From Candidatus Colicola coprequi (lineage in GTDB: Bacteria > Bacteroidota > Bacteroidia > Bacteroidales > Paludibacteraceae): a DNA stretch of 36,196 bases. This document shows positions 1 to 6,498 of the stretch, piece by piece. The position numbers and the translations under genes are program-made. Position 1 is the first letter of the stretch; the number at the start of each line of letters is the position of its first letter. The notes beneath the pieces were generated by a model, which searched no databases, was not told the DNA's origin, and saw only the letters and a program-made list of their open reading frames with translations. The stretch spans positions 1 to 36,196 of the forward strand of contig JAGHSR010000158.1 in NCBI GenBank assembly GCA_018065765.1. The letters are read 5' to 3'.

Positions 1-1
1 T

Positions 2-928
2 GCTGACAAGGCTTGGGAGCACATCCAGGAAATTGAGAAACTGGGTGGTATGGCTGCGGCTATTGAGACAGGTATTCCTAAGATGCGTATCGAGGAAGCC
101 GCTGCTCGCACACAAGCTCGTATCGACTCAGGTTCACAGAAGATCATCGGTGTCAACGAGTATCGTCTTGACCACGAAGATCCTATTGATATCCTTGAGG
201 TTGATAATACCGCTGTTCGCGAAGAGCAAGTAGCTCGTCTGGCTGAACTTCGCAAGAACCGTGACGAGAAAGCCGTGCAGGCTGCTCTTAAGGAAATCAC
301 AGCTGCCGTTCAGGCATGGGCTGATGGTAAGAAAGGTGAAAACCTCCTCGCTCTCGCTGTTAAGGCTGCAGGGCTCCGCGCTTCATTGGGCGAGATCTCT
401 GACGCTTGCGAAGCTGTCGTAGGACGTTATAAAGCAACTATTAGAACTATTTCAGGCGTGTACGCTTCAGGAACCAAGAATGATGAGTATTTTGTCAAGG
501 CACAAGAACTCACCGCTGCCTTCGCTAAGAAAGAAGGCCGTCAACCTCGTATTATGATTGCTAAGATGGGTCAAGATGGTCATGACCGTGGTGCTAAAGT
601 AGTAGCAACAGGCTATGCCGATTGTGGCTTTGATGTGGATATGGGACCGTTGTTCCAAACTCCTGCTGAGGCTGCTAAGCAAGCTGTCGAGAACGATGTT
701 CATGTATTGGGCGTCAGCTCTTTGGCTGCCGGTCACAAGACTCTTGTGCCTCAAGTGATTGCTGAACTCAAGAAACTTGGCCGTGAGGACATCATGGTTA
801 TCGCTGGTGGTGTCATTCCTGCACAGGACTATGACTACCTCTACAAAGCTGGCGTAGCTGCCATCTTCGGTCCTGGTAGCAACGTGGCTAAAGCCGCTTG
901 CACCATCATGGAATTGCTCATGCAATAA
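2..928 (+). CDS. mutB: Methylmalonyl-CoA mutase large subunit, C-terminal part (5' truncated by window)
   Basis: The reading frame is already open at base 2 and ends with TAA, giving the last 308 residues. The C-terminal third is a cobalamin-binding Rossmann domain with the base-off B12 signature DxHxxG (GQDGHDRG), followed by GVSSLAAGH and GGVIPAQDY, which line the B12 tail pocket. The preceding part is the end of the substrate-binding TIM barrel, including the RIEEAAARTQARIDSG stretch. In Bacteroidales the enzyme interconverts succinyl-CoA and methylmalonyl-CoA in propionate formation and works in the cytoplasm as a heterodimer with MutA, whose gene usually lies just upstream (outside the window here). 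Family assignment is firm. The start cannot be seen. Confidence 0.96.
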   Translation, partial: ADKAWEHIQEIEKLGGMAAAIETGIPKMRIEEAAARTQARIDSGSQKIIGVNEYRLDHEDPIDILEVDNTAVREEQVARLAELRKNRDEKAVQAALKEITAAVQAWADGKKGENLLALAVKAAGLRASLGEISDACEAVVGRYKATIRTISGVYASGTKNDEYFVKAQELTAAFAKKEGRQPRIMIAKMGQDGHDRGAKVVATGYADCGFDVDMGPLFQTPAEAAKQAVENDVHVLGVSSLAAGHKTLVPQVIAELKKLGREDIMVIAGGVIPAQDYDYLYKAGVAAIFGPGSNVAKAACTIMELLMQ

Positions 929-936
929 AAGGTTTT

Positions 937-1036
937 CTAGTATCCTAGGGTTCTAGTTTTCTAGTCATCTAGTTAACTAGTTCCCTAGAATCCTAGTTAT
1001 CTAGATTTCTAGTCTCCTAGTCTCCTAGTATCCTAG
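937..1036. repeat. CTAG octamer array, upstream copy (13 units)
   Basis: Thirteen CTAG tetranucleotides begin at 937, 945, 953, 961, 969, 977, 985, 993, 1001, 1009, 1017, 1025 and 1033. The period is exactly 8 bp with no slip. Only CTAG is invariant; the four bases after it vary (TCAT, TTAA, TTCC, TCTC and others). The array fills almost all of the space between the mutB stop and the four-helix-bundle gene. A related array follows that gene. Confidence 0.95.
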
Positions 1037-1064
1037 TTCGTTTAACTCTTAGTCCTCTTATCTT

Positions 1065-1628
1065 ATGCTCTCTCCCCTCGCCCCTGACGGTTTCCTCAAA
1101 CCCATCACCGACTACAAATCGCTGATTTTTTACAAGAAGACGGTCATTCTTTACGATATGACTTTCTTTTTTGTAAATCGCTATTTGGAGCGTGGTGACC
1201 GCACTATTGACCAAATGGTTCAGGCAGCTCGTTCGGGCAAACAGAATATAGTGGAGGGACTAGAAGACGGCATGGCATCAAAGGAGATGGCTATCAAACT
1301 ACTCAATGTTGCACGTGGCTCACTCAAAGAACTGCAAGAAGATTACGAGGACCAATTGCGTGTGCATGGTTTGCCTATTTGGACTACGGCTCATCCTCGC
1401 AGCAAAGCGCTGAAAGACTTTTGCTTTGCCCATAATGGGGTAGAGCAGTATGCTCCTTATTTTGAACGTTGGAGTTTGGAGGAGTTTTGTAATACGGCTT
1501 TAACCCTTATTCATCAGGCGGATAGGGGTATATTCTCATATCTCAAGAAACTTGAAGCCGCTTTCCTCACTGAAGGCGGTATCAAGGAACAAATGTCTGC
1601 CGCCCGTCGCCGTGTCCGTGGCTATTGA
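1065..1628 (+). CDS. Four-helix-bundle protein of the S23/suffix-domain family
   Basis: 187 residues. The central stretch DQMVQAARSGKQNIVEG is the hallmark of the four-helix-bundle family that includes the 23S rRNA intervening-sequence proteins (S23) and is related to the Avd accessory proteins of diversity-generating retroelements. The C-terminal part (LIHQADRGIFSYLKKLEAAFLTEGG, given in two pieces here: LIHQADRGIF and EAAFLTEGG) matches the Bacteroidota suffix-domain subgroup. Members form small basic oligomeric bundles; some bind nucleic acid, but most have no known role. The start at 1065 fits because family members begin with a short leader and then FLKP..DYK. The gene is a single transcription unit between two CTAG octamer arrays and has no reverse transcriptase or rRNA nearby. 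I see no canonical promoter; one could lie inside the upstream array. Confidence 0.88.
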   Translation: MLSPLAPDGFLKPITDYKSLIFYKKTVILYDMTFFFVNRYLERGDRTIDQMVQAARSGKQNIVEGLEDGMASKEMAIKLLNVARGSLKELQEDYEDQLRVHGLPIWTTAHPRSKALKDFCFAHNGVEQYAPYFERWSLEEFCNTALTLIHQADRGIFSYLKKLEAAFLTEGGIKEQMSAARRRVRGY

Positions 1629-1654
1629 TACCTGTTTTTGATTATCCTATTCTT

Positions 1655-1861
1655 CTAGTCAACTAGTTCCCTAGTTATCTAGTTCCCTCGTCCATAGCCC
1701 CCTAGTCAACTAGTCTTCTAGTGCCCTAGTAAACTAGCCCACTATTAGTTGTCCTAGTGCCCTAGTAAACTAGTCCACTATTAGTTGTCCTAGTGCTCTA
1801 GTAAACTAGTCAACTATTAGTTGTCCTAGTGTCCTAGTAAACTAGCCCACTAGTCAACTAA
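1655..1861. repeat. CTAG octamer array, downstream copy, with 36-bp higher-order repeat
   Basis: Nineteen CTAGs lie between 1655 and 1853, mostly 8 bp apart. The first block (1655-1682) is followed by a degenerate stretch and a resumed block from 1702. From 1718 the array repeats every 36 bp (1718, 1754, 1790, 1826), each unit being three CTAG octamers plus a 12-bp ctattagttgtc block. The last unit is incomplete. Together with 937-1036 it brackets the four-helix-bundle gene. Confidence 0.95.
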
Positions 1862-1894
1862 CAAAACAAAAAGAGGAGATTTCGGTCTCCTCTT
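1861..1894 (-). terminator. Intrinsic terminator of the 1926-3635 operon
   Basis: A perfect 9-bp stem (1871-1879 with 1886-1894, six-base loop) is followed, in the minus direction, by TTTTTGTTTTGT. It lies about 30 bp after the minus-strand stop at 1926. Confidence 0.9.
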
Positions 1895-1925
1895 GGTTGA
1901 TCAATGTATTAGTGTCTTTCTTGGA

Positions 1926-2591
1926 TTACAACTCTTTATACATTTTTGCGAATGCTTCTAATAAATTATTACGCAAAATAGTTTTGTAATGCAAATTGAT
2001 AGCTTTTTGATTAGTCTCTTTATGTGAATATCGACCATTTAATCGTTCTGTTTGATTGATTGAGATAGTTTCACTTTTCACTAATGTTTTTTTTTCGGTA
2101 TCATACACGCAAAGATTATATTCCGCATTAAGTACGACTTCAGTTGTGTTGCCTTTACAACAACATAATAAAGGAACATATACTGGTACAAGAGTGAAGC
2201 ATGTTAGTCCTCCTATCAACCAACCTGCTAATTCCATATCTCTATTGTCATCCACAATGTCAGAATGTGTGTAATTCTGTCGTATTACATCCACAAATGA
2301 CACATATCTATGACTCCCCGAATAAGAGGATAGTTCCTGCAAATCAAAACGCCCAAGATAGAATTTTGTTCTATCTTCTGCAATCTGCATTTTTTGTAAG
2401 TCTTCGCCAAAATTTACCATCAGTTCATTGTAGCGCGATAGATTCTTGAATCCTAAAAAATCCATTTTAGGACTTTTTTGTTGTACAGAATATGGTTCAA
2501 TGTTACTTACAGTTACTGCTGTATATGTTTTGCATGCGGGTAATAAATATGCCACAACTAAAAGGCATATCAAATAAAAATACTTTCTCAT
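1926..2591 (-). CDS. Putative lipoprotein of unknown function
   Basis: 221 residues. The N-terminus has a short basic start, a hydrophobic core and the lipobox LPAC with Cys20 as the predicted lipidated residue. A second strongly hydrophobic segment at about residues 122-147 (GWLIGGLTCFTLVPVYVPLL, then three cysteines) could be a membrane helix or hairpin, which is unusual for a soluble lipoprotein. The rest is predicted to be exported. I do not recognise the family. The gene starts 21 bp after the stop of the gene at 2613-3635, so the two are probably co-transcribed, and it is followed by a strong terminator. Confidence 0.75.
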   Translation of the reverse strand: MRKYFYLICLLVVAYLLPACKTYTAVTVSNIEPYSVQQKSPKMDFLGFKNLSRYNELMVNFGEDLQKMQIAEDRTKFYLGRFDLQELSSYSGSHRYVSFVDVIRQNYTHSDIVDDNRDMELAGWLIGGLTCFTLVPVYVPLLCCCKGNTTEVVLNAEYNLCVYDTEKKTLVKSETISINQTERLNGRYSHKETNQKAINLHYKTILRNNLLEAFAKMYKEL

Positions 2592-2612
2592 ACAACAATC
2601 TTTATATGGTTA

Positions 2613-3635
2613 TTAAAACTCTGCCATAGCATAGTATCCTCCATTTATTCCCGTTGCAAAGAAACTTTGCACTCCATTGTAGTTGGTATCTCCGTAGAAA
2701 AAGGCGAGAGGTTGTATATTAACACCTTTGTCTATGGCACCTGCAAGTACTCCAACTAAGCTTCCATTCCCTGAATTGAATACAATTTTATCTTTGTTTT
2801 CTTTACTTTCTGCCCATGTTGCTTTAGATAATGTTGATGATTCTATTAACATTGATGAGCTTATAGAATAACTCGGGTAAACGCATGTTAAAAAACTCCA
2901 ATTATATTTATAATTATTATATGCTGCTATACGTTCTTTTATTTTATCCATCTTCATAGTAGCATTCTTGAGTCCTGCACCTAAATGTTCTACAAATTGC
3001 AAACCAAATAATTCCAATTCATGTGCACCAGGAATAAACCAATCTTCACCGAGTTGAGTTACCCAATAGTATGCAGGAAACCAGTCTTGCATAGAAATAT
3101 CATTCTTTATACAATAATCTAAGATGGCTTGTGTATTTTCTTTGCCGTATTCACCGTTGGAACTTAAAATGTTTTGGTACATCTCATTCCATTCTTTATC
3201 TTTGTGTTTTACAGGACATGTTAGGCGTGGCATTTGTGCCATCATATCTATCAATTCTAATTGCATTTCCAATGTGTCACGCAGAGTACTCATGAGTTTT
3301 TCATAAACCACTTTATAGTCTTCCCCCGTTTGTTTACATTGTTTCTTAATTTTTCCTTTTACAATTCCTGCTACAAATTTCTGTTGGGCTTCAAACTGTG
3401 CTCGTGTTTCTACTTTGAAGTTTTCAAAATTGGGTTTAGTTTCCTTTTCTTCAAAACATTCATCTCCGAGGTATGCACGTGGAGATAACATAAGTCCATG
3501 TTCTCCAGACTCATCTACATAAACAACGAGTGCTTTGATACCATCTTTTTCACTTAAATCCCCTAATTTGTAAGTTTGGGCATACATTGTTAACGAGAAT
3601 GCGCTAACAAACATCATAAATAAACTTTTTTTCAT
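2613..3635 (-). CDS. Secreted protein of unknown function, weakly DUF1566-like
   Basis: 340 residues with a clear signal peptide (MKKSLFMMFVSAFSLTMYAQ, cleavage after AQ). Right after it comes IKALVVYVDESGEHGLMLS, which resembles the opening of Bacteroidota surface domains of the DUF1566/Fib_succ type. Further on are WFIPGAHELELFG, which resembles the W(F/Y)(L/I)P..EL motif of those domains, and a GNGSLVGVLAG stretch near the C-terminus. The middle (about residues 50-110) is charged and helical. The likely location is the periplasm or cell surface. It is the first gene of a two-gene minus-strand unit, and its upstream neighbour is the candidate structured RNA at 3722-4022. No clear TAnnTTTG promoter sits directly before its start. 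Function is unknown. Confidence 0.75.
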   Translation of the reverse strand: MKKSLFMMFVSAFSLTMYAQTYKLGDLSEKDGIKALVVYVDESGEHGLMLSPRAYLGDECFEEKETKPNFENFKVETRAQFEAQQKFVAGIVKGKIKKQCKQTGEDYKVVYEKLMSTLRDTLEMQLELIDMMAQMPRLTCPVKHKDKEWNEMYQNILSSNGEYGKENTQAILDYCIKNDISMQDWFPAYYWVTQLGEDWFIPGAHELELFGLQFVEHLGAGLKNATMKMDKIKERIAAYNNYKYNWSFLTCVYPSYSISSSMLIESSTLSKATWAESKENKDKIVFNSGNGSLVGVLAGAIDKGVNIQPLAFFYGDTNYNGVQSFFATGINGGYYAMAEF

Positions 3636-3721
3636 TTGGTTTATAATTTTATTTATCCCGCCTACTCACTTATGGCTTTTCGGCTTACTCCATTAAATTT
3701 GTTATTCTACGATTTAGACAT

Positions 3722-4022
3722 AATACAAAAAGCGCAGGTCCGAAATTTACTCGTCCTGCGGTTCTGGGCTGTGAGAAGATGCCTGTCAATGTAAAACGAG
3801 CAACTTCGACCTGCACCGTATGTATCACACCTTATTATGTAATCGCGCGCATACACGCGCACAAGGTGTACCTAAATACACACAATACAGACATTTTCCG
3901 TTGCTTCGCCTTGGCATTGACTTTTAGAACTTCTCACATTCTGAACCGCCAAGAACAAAGCGCGTTAAACGCCTTTTTCAATATGTCTGGATCTTGAAAA
4001 AGATATATACCCCCACAAAATC
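3722..4022 (-). ncRNA. Candidate structured non-coding RNA (about 300 nt), unassigned
   Basis: A canonical promoter on the minus strand (4028-4059) fires into about 300 bp with no convincing gene. In plus coordinates the RNA would hold several self-complementary pairs: 3888-3894 with 3983-3989 (7 bp) enclosing 3910-3915 with 3948-3953 (6 bp); small hairpins at 3962-3972 and 3991-4004; 3827-3833 with 3863-3869 (7 bp) enclosing 3845-3849 with 3856-3860; and 3734-3740 with 3808-3814 plus 3750-3754 with 3796-3800. The 3' end is a GC-rich hairpin followed by CTTTTTG. I looked for the conserved blocks of RNase P RNA, tmRNA, 4.5S and 6S RNA and did not find them. It could instead be a long leader of the gene at 2613-3635. 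Confidence 0.6.
3725..3760 (-). terminator. Terminator-like hairpin at the 3' end of the candidate RNA
   Basis: In the minus direction, CGCAGG (3760-3755) pairs with CCTGCG (3738-3733) and is followed by CTTTTTG. The same 3' arm can alternatively pair with 3808-3814. Confidence 0.55.
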
Positions 4023-4027
4023 CACTG

Positions 4028-4059
4028 CAAAGGTACAACATTATTTGTACGTATGCAAA
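4028..4059 (-). promoter_or_regulatory. Bacteroidales promoter for the candidate RNA
   Basis: The minus strand reads TTTG (4059-4056), a 20-bp spacer, then TACCTTTG (4035-4028). Transcription should begin near 4021-4023. Confidence 0.8.
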
Positions 4060-4243
4060 TAATTTATTGTTTTTCTACTTTTTGCAACTTTTTGCAAACA
4101 TCTTTGTTCATTTCAGTTTTTGACCATTGCTTTTGCTGTGCATATACGGTTCATACCAAGGCTATACATGGAGCGCAAGTACACACTACACATGTTAGTT
4201 ATATTTCCTCACTATCTATAATTTTATGTAATACGCAAAAATA
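4060..4243. other. A/T-rich divergent intergenic region
   Basis: The stretch lies between two divergent promoters. It contains a short direct repeat (ctttttgcaa twice, around 4078-4097) but no gene, RNA or strong dyad that I can support. Confidence 0.5.
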
Positions 4244-4275
4244 TTTGTGTATCTTGCAAAAAAAATGTACCTTTG
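4244..4275 (+). promoter_or_regulatory. Bacteroidales promoter for the esterase/dipeptidase gene
   Basis: TTTG at 4244-4247, a 20-bp spacer and TACCTTTG at 4268-4275. The predicted start near 4280 leaves a leader of roughly 15 nt before the ATG at 4296. Confidence 0.85.
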
Positions 4276-4295
4276 CAACGCAAATTACACGAACC

Positions 4296-4379
4296 ATGAA
4301 AAAAGTACTCTTTCTTTTATGTGCATTGGCACTAATGGCGTGCTAGCATACTACCAAGGAATAAAGCACGCAAGTTCAA
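4296..4379 (+). pseudogene. Lipoprotein signal peptide cut from its enzyme by two in-frame stops
   Basis: The ATG at 4296 opens MKKVLFLLCALALMAC, a textbook lipoprotein leader ending in the lipobox cysteine. The next codon is TAG (4344-4346); after HTTKE comes TAA (4362-4364); the frame then runs STQVQV straight into the esterase at 4380. Leader, linker and enzyme share one frame, so the intact ancestor was a lipoprotein of about 505 residues. The interruption sits exactly between the export signal and the mature enzyme. Confidence 0.85.
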
Positions 4380-5813
4380 GTGTTGGACTTATGGCCGGAT
4401 GGTCCCGCTGAGGATAATGGTTTGGAAGGACAGGAGATGAAGCAATATGGCTCCACGCTGAATGTGTATCATCCTATCTTGACAATCTTCCCCGCGGCAC
4501 ACCCCAACGGAACGGCTATTCTTGTTTGCCCGGGAGGTGCTTACACCGGCGTTTGCGAGGACTATGAAGGCACAGACATGGCACCTTGGCTGAATGACAA
4601 CGGCATTACCTTGGCTGTCTTGCGTTATCGTATGCCTAACGGACATTCCTCTATACCCTTGACAGACGCCTTGCGTGCCATGGAGATAATGCACGAAAAA
4701 GCCGATGAACTGGGCTTCCAACGACTGGGCATAATGGGTTTTTCTGCCGGAGGGCACTTGGCTTCGACCGTGGCAACACATTACACTTCCGAACTTAACC
4801 GACCGGACTTTCATATTCTCATCTATCCCGTTATCTCAATGGATACGACCATCACGCATGCCATAACACGTCGTAGCCTGATTGGCGATAATCCATCTAA
4901 GGAATTGGAAACTTTATATAGTAACGAGTTGCATATCAATTCTCAGGTTTCACCGGCATTCATTGCTCTAAGTGGAGACGATGAAGGGGTACCTATTGCC
5001 AATAGTCTGCGTTACTACGAGGCGTTGCAGCAAGCCGGTGTACCCGCCGTGCTGCACATGTACCCAAAAGGGGGACACGGATGGGGATTCCACCCAACCG
5101 ATTTCCGCGATATATGGACTACCGCACTGATGCAGTGGCTGATGGGAGATAGCCATAAGTGTGTTCCTCCGCAGCCCGAAGGAGCTAAATACGACTTCGT
5201 CAGTATCTCAGCAGAAATCCCCGATGCTATCTTGGAAATCCGTTATCACTCCTCTTATAATTTCGTGGGCGCGCGCGTAGATGGTTATGACGAACCTATC
5301 GCTCTTATGACACGACAAGCCGTCGATTCCCTAAAAAAGGTTAGCGATGAATTGAAGGCACAGGGCTATCGCATCAAGATTTTCGACGCTTACCGCCCGC
5401 AGTGCGCCGTGGACCATTTTGTTCGTTGGGCTAAAGATGTGGATGATACTATCATGAAACCTTATTTCTACCCCGAATTAGCAAAAGATCGTCTCTTCCC
5501 CGAAGGCTTCATCTGTGAATATAGTTCCCATACGCATGGTTCTACCGTTGACCTGACTCTTTTTGATATGAATACCGAACGCGAAGTCGATATGGGAGGT
5601 ACATTTGATTGGTTCGGCATGAGTTCATACCCTACATACACCGACCTCACAGAACAGCAGTTGGCCATGCGCCATTTGCTGCGAGATGCTATGTTGCGCC
5701 ATGGGTTCAAACCGTTTCCTACAGAATGGTGGCACTTTACTTTGGAGAATGAACCATATCCGGATACATTCTTCAATTTCCCTGTATCACTCAAATCTGT
5801 CCAATCTAGATGA
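4380..5813 (+). CDS. Alpha/beta-hydrolase esterase fused to a VanX-type D-Ala-D-Ala dipeptidase
   Basis: 477 codons are open from the GTG at 4380 (nearest ATG 4437). Residues about 1-260 are an acetyl-esterase-like alpha/beta hydrolase with the oxyanion turn PGGAY, nucleophile GFSAGG, acid in SGDDEGVP and histidine in GGHGWG. Residues about 280-475 are an M15D dipeptidase. Arg in DAYRP, His384 and Asp391 of SSHTHGSTVD, Glu449 and His452 of EWWHF reproduce the zinc and catalytic spacing of VanX (7 residues between His and Asp, 3 between Glu and His). The expected activities are removal of acyl groups from carbohydrate and cleavage of D-Ala-D-Ala, which suggests peptidoglycan or cell-wall turnover. 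The promoter at 4244-4275 serves the interrupted leader upstream, so export, and possibly expression, is doubtful unless the stops are read through. Confidence 0.85.
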   Translation: MLDLWPDGPAEDNGLEGQEMKQYGSTLNVYHPILTIFPAAHPNGTAILVCPGGAYTGVCEDYEGTDMAPWLNDNGITLAVLRYRMPNGHSSIPLTDALRAMEIMHEKADELGFQRLGIMGFSAGGHLASTVATHYTSELNRPDFHILIYPVISMDTTITHAITRRSLIGDNPSKELETLYSNELHINSQVSPAFIALSGDDEGVPIANSLRYYEALQQAGVPAVLHMYPKGGHGWGFHPTDFRDIWTTALMQWLMGDSHKCVPPQPEGAKYDFVSISAEIPDAILEIRYHSSYNFVGARVDGYDEPIALMTRQAVDSLKKVSDELKAQGYRIKIFDAYRPQCAVDHFVRWAKDVDDTIMKPYFYPELAKDRLFPEGFICEYSSHTHGSTVDLTLFDMNTEREVDMGGTFDWFGMSSYPTYTDLTEQQLAMRHLLRDAMLRHGFKPFPTEWWHFTLENEPYPDTFFNFPVSLKSVQSR

Positions 5814-5910
5814 CAAGATATGGGTTCCTGAATACCTCTATTTTCGCAATGCTGCGCGTTGGCACTATGAGGGTAGATTAACTGCGAACTTTGCTTTTTT
5901 TTGAATTTGC

Positions 5911-5941
5911 TTGCATGTTCCCAAAAAAAGTCGTACCTTTG
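5911..5941 (+). promoter_or_regulatory. Bacteroidales promoter for the 6032-8947 genes
   Basis: TTG at 5911-5913, a 20-bp spacer and TACCTTTG at 5934-5941. The expected start is near 5947, giving a leader of about 85 nt before the ATG at 6032. Confidence 0.8.
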
Positions 5942-6031
5942 CGGCCGATATGCGTAAGTATGGATTTATAGTGGGGCTATAGATTGTCTTTGCGTAACAA
6001 AAATGAAGTTAAATATCAAATTCCGTTCAGT

Positions 6032-6466
6032 ATGAATACGTCCGGTAAAATTTTTGGTTGGCTCACTGCCATTGTGGTGCTTGGACTGGCTGGTTTTATC
6101 TTTGTCAAATTCTGCTATGTCTATAGCACAGGTGTTAACGAAGGAGATATCAACTATTTCCAAAACGAAGGATTTATCTTCAAGACTTATGAGGGGAAAA
6201 TGATTCAAACGGGCTACAATAGTAAGAACTCACAAGCTACTATCCAGTCCAATGAATTTCGCTTTTCTGTCGAAGATGAGCAGGTGGCACGACAGATAGA
6301 AAATAGTTCCAATCGCCAAATCAAACTGCATTGGAAACGCTATCTCGGTACGTTGCCCTGGCGCGGTAATAGTCAGTACATTGTAGATGGAGTGGCTGTC
6401 AACCAGGATGCAGCCGGCAAACAGGACGCAACAGATGATATTCTTTCGGTTCCTACCGCAGAATAA
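6032..6466 (+). CDS. Single-pass membrane protein of unknown function
   Basis: 144 residues if started at the ATG at 6032 (MNTSGKIFGW). The frame is open further upstream to 5984, but the predicted transcription start and the family-like N-terminus favour 6032. Residues about 8-30 form one transmembrane helix, followed by an extracytoplasmic domain of about 110 residues with no motif that I recognise. It contains conserved-looking YFQNEGFIFKTYEGKM and LPWRGNSQY stretches. The gene lies 32 bp ahead of the acyl-CoA ligase and is probably co-transcribed with it. Confidence 0.8.
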   Translation: MNTSGKIFGWLTAIVVLGLAGFIFVKFCYVYSTGVNEGDINYFQNEGFIFKTYEGKMIQTGYNSKNSQATIQSNEFRFSVEDEQVARQIENSSNRQIKLHWKRYLGTLPWRGNSQYIVDGVAVNQDAAGKQDATDDILSVPTAE

Positions 6467-6498
6467 CCAAAATACTATACCTCAAATACAATCATGTT

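Noticed and set aside
467..925. Antisense open frames opposite mutB and other strong genes
   Set aside because: They mirror the codon pattern of the genuine genes and have no domain or start signal of their own.
1065..1628. Diversity-generating retroelement
   Set aside because: The four-helix protein resembles Avd only at family level. No reverse transcriptase and no template/variable repeat pair is present in the window.
937..1861. CRISPR array
   Set aside because: Units are 8 bp with a 4-bp core and no 20-40 bp unique spacers, and there is no cas gene.
3779..3997. 72-codon plus-strand frame across the candidate RNA
   Set aside because: It has no promoter, no recognisable protein features, and the sequence is better explained by RNA pairing on the other strand.
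3722..4022. RNase P RNA, tmRNA, 4.5S or 6S RNA
   Set aside because: I looked for their conserved core blocks and did not find them, and the three-domain layout does not fit 4.5S or 6S. A covariance search was not possible, so this is a reading, not a proof.
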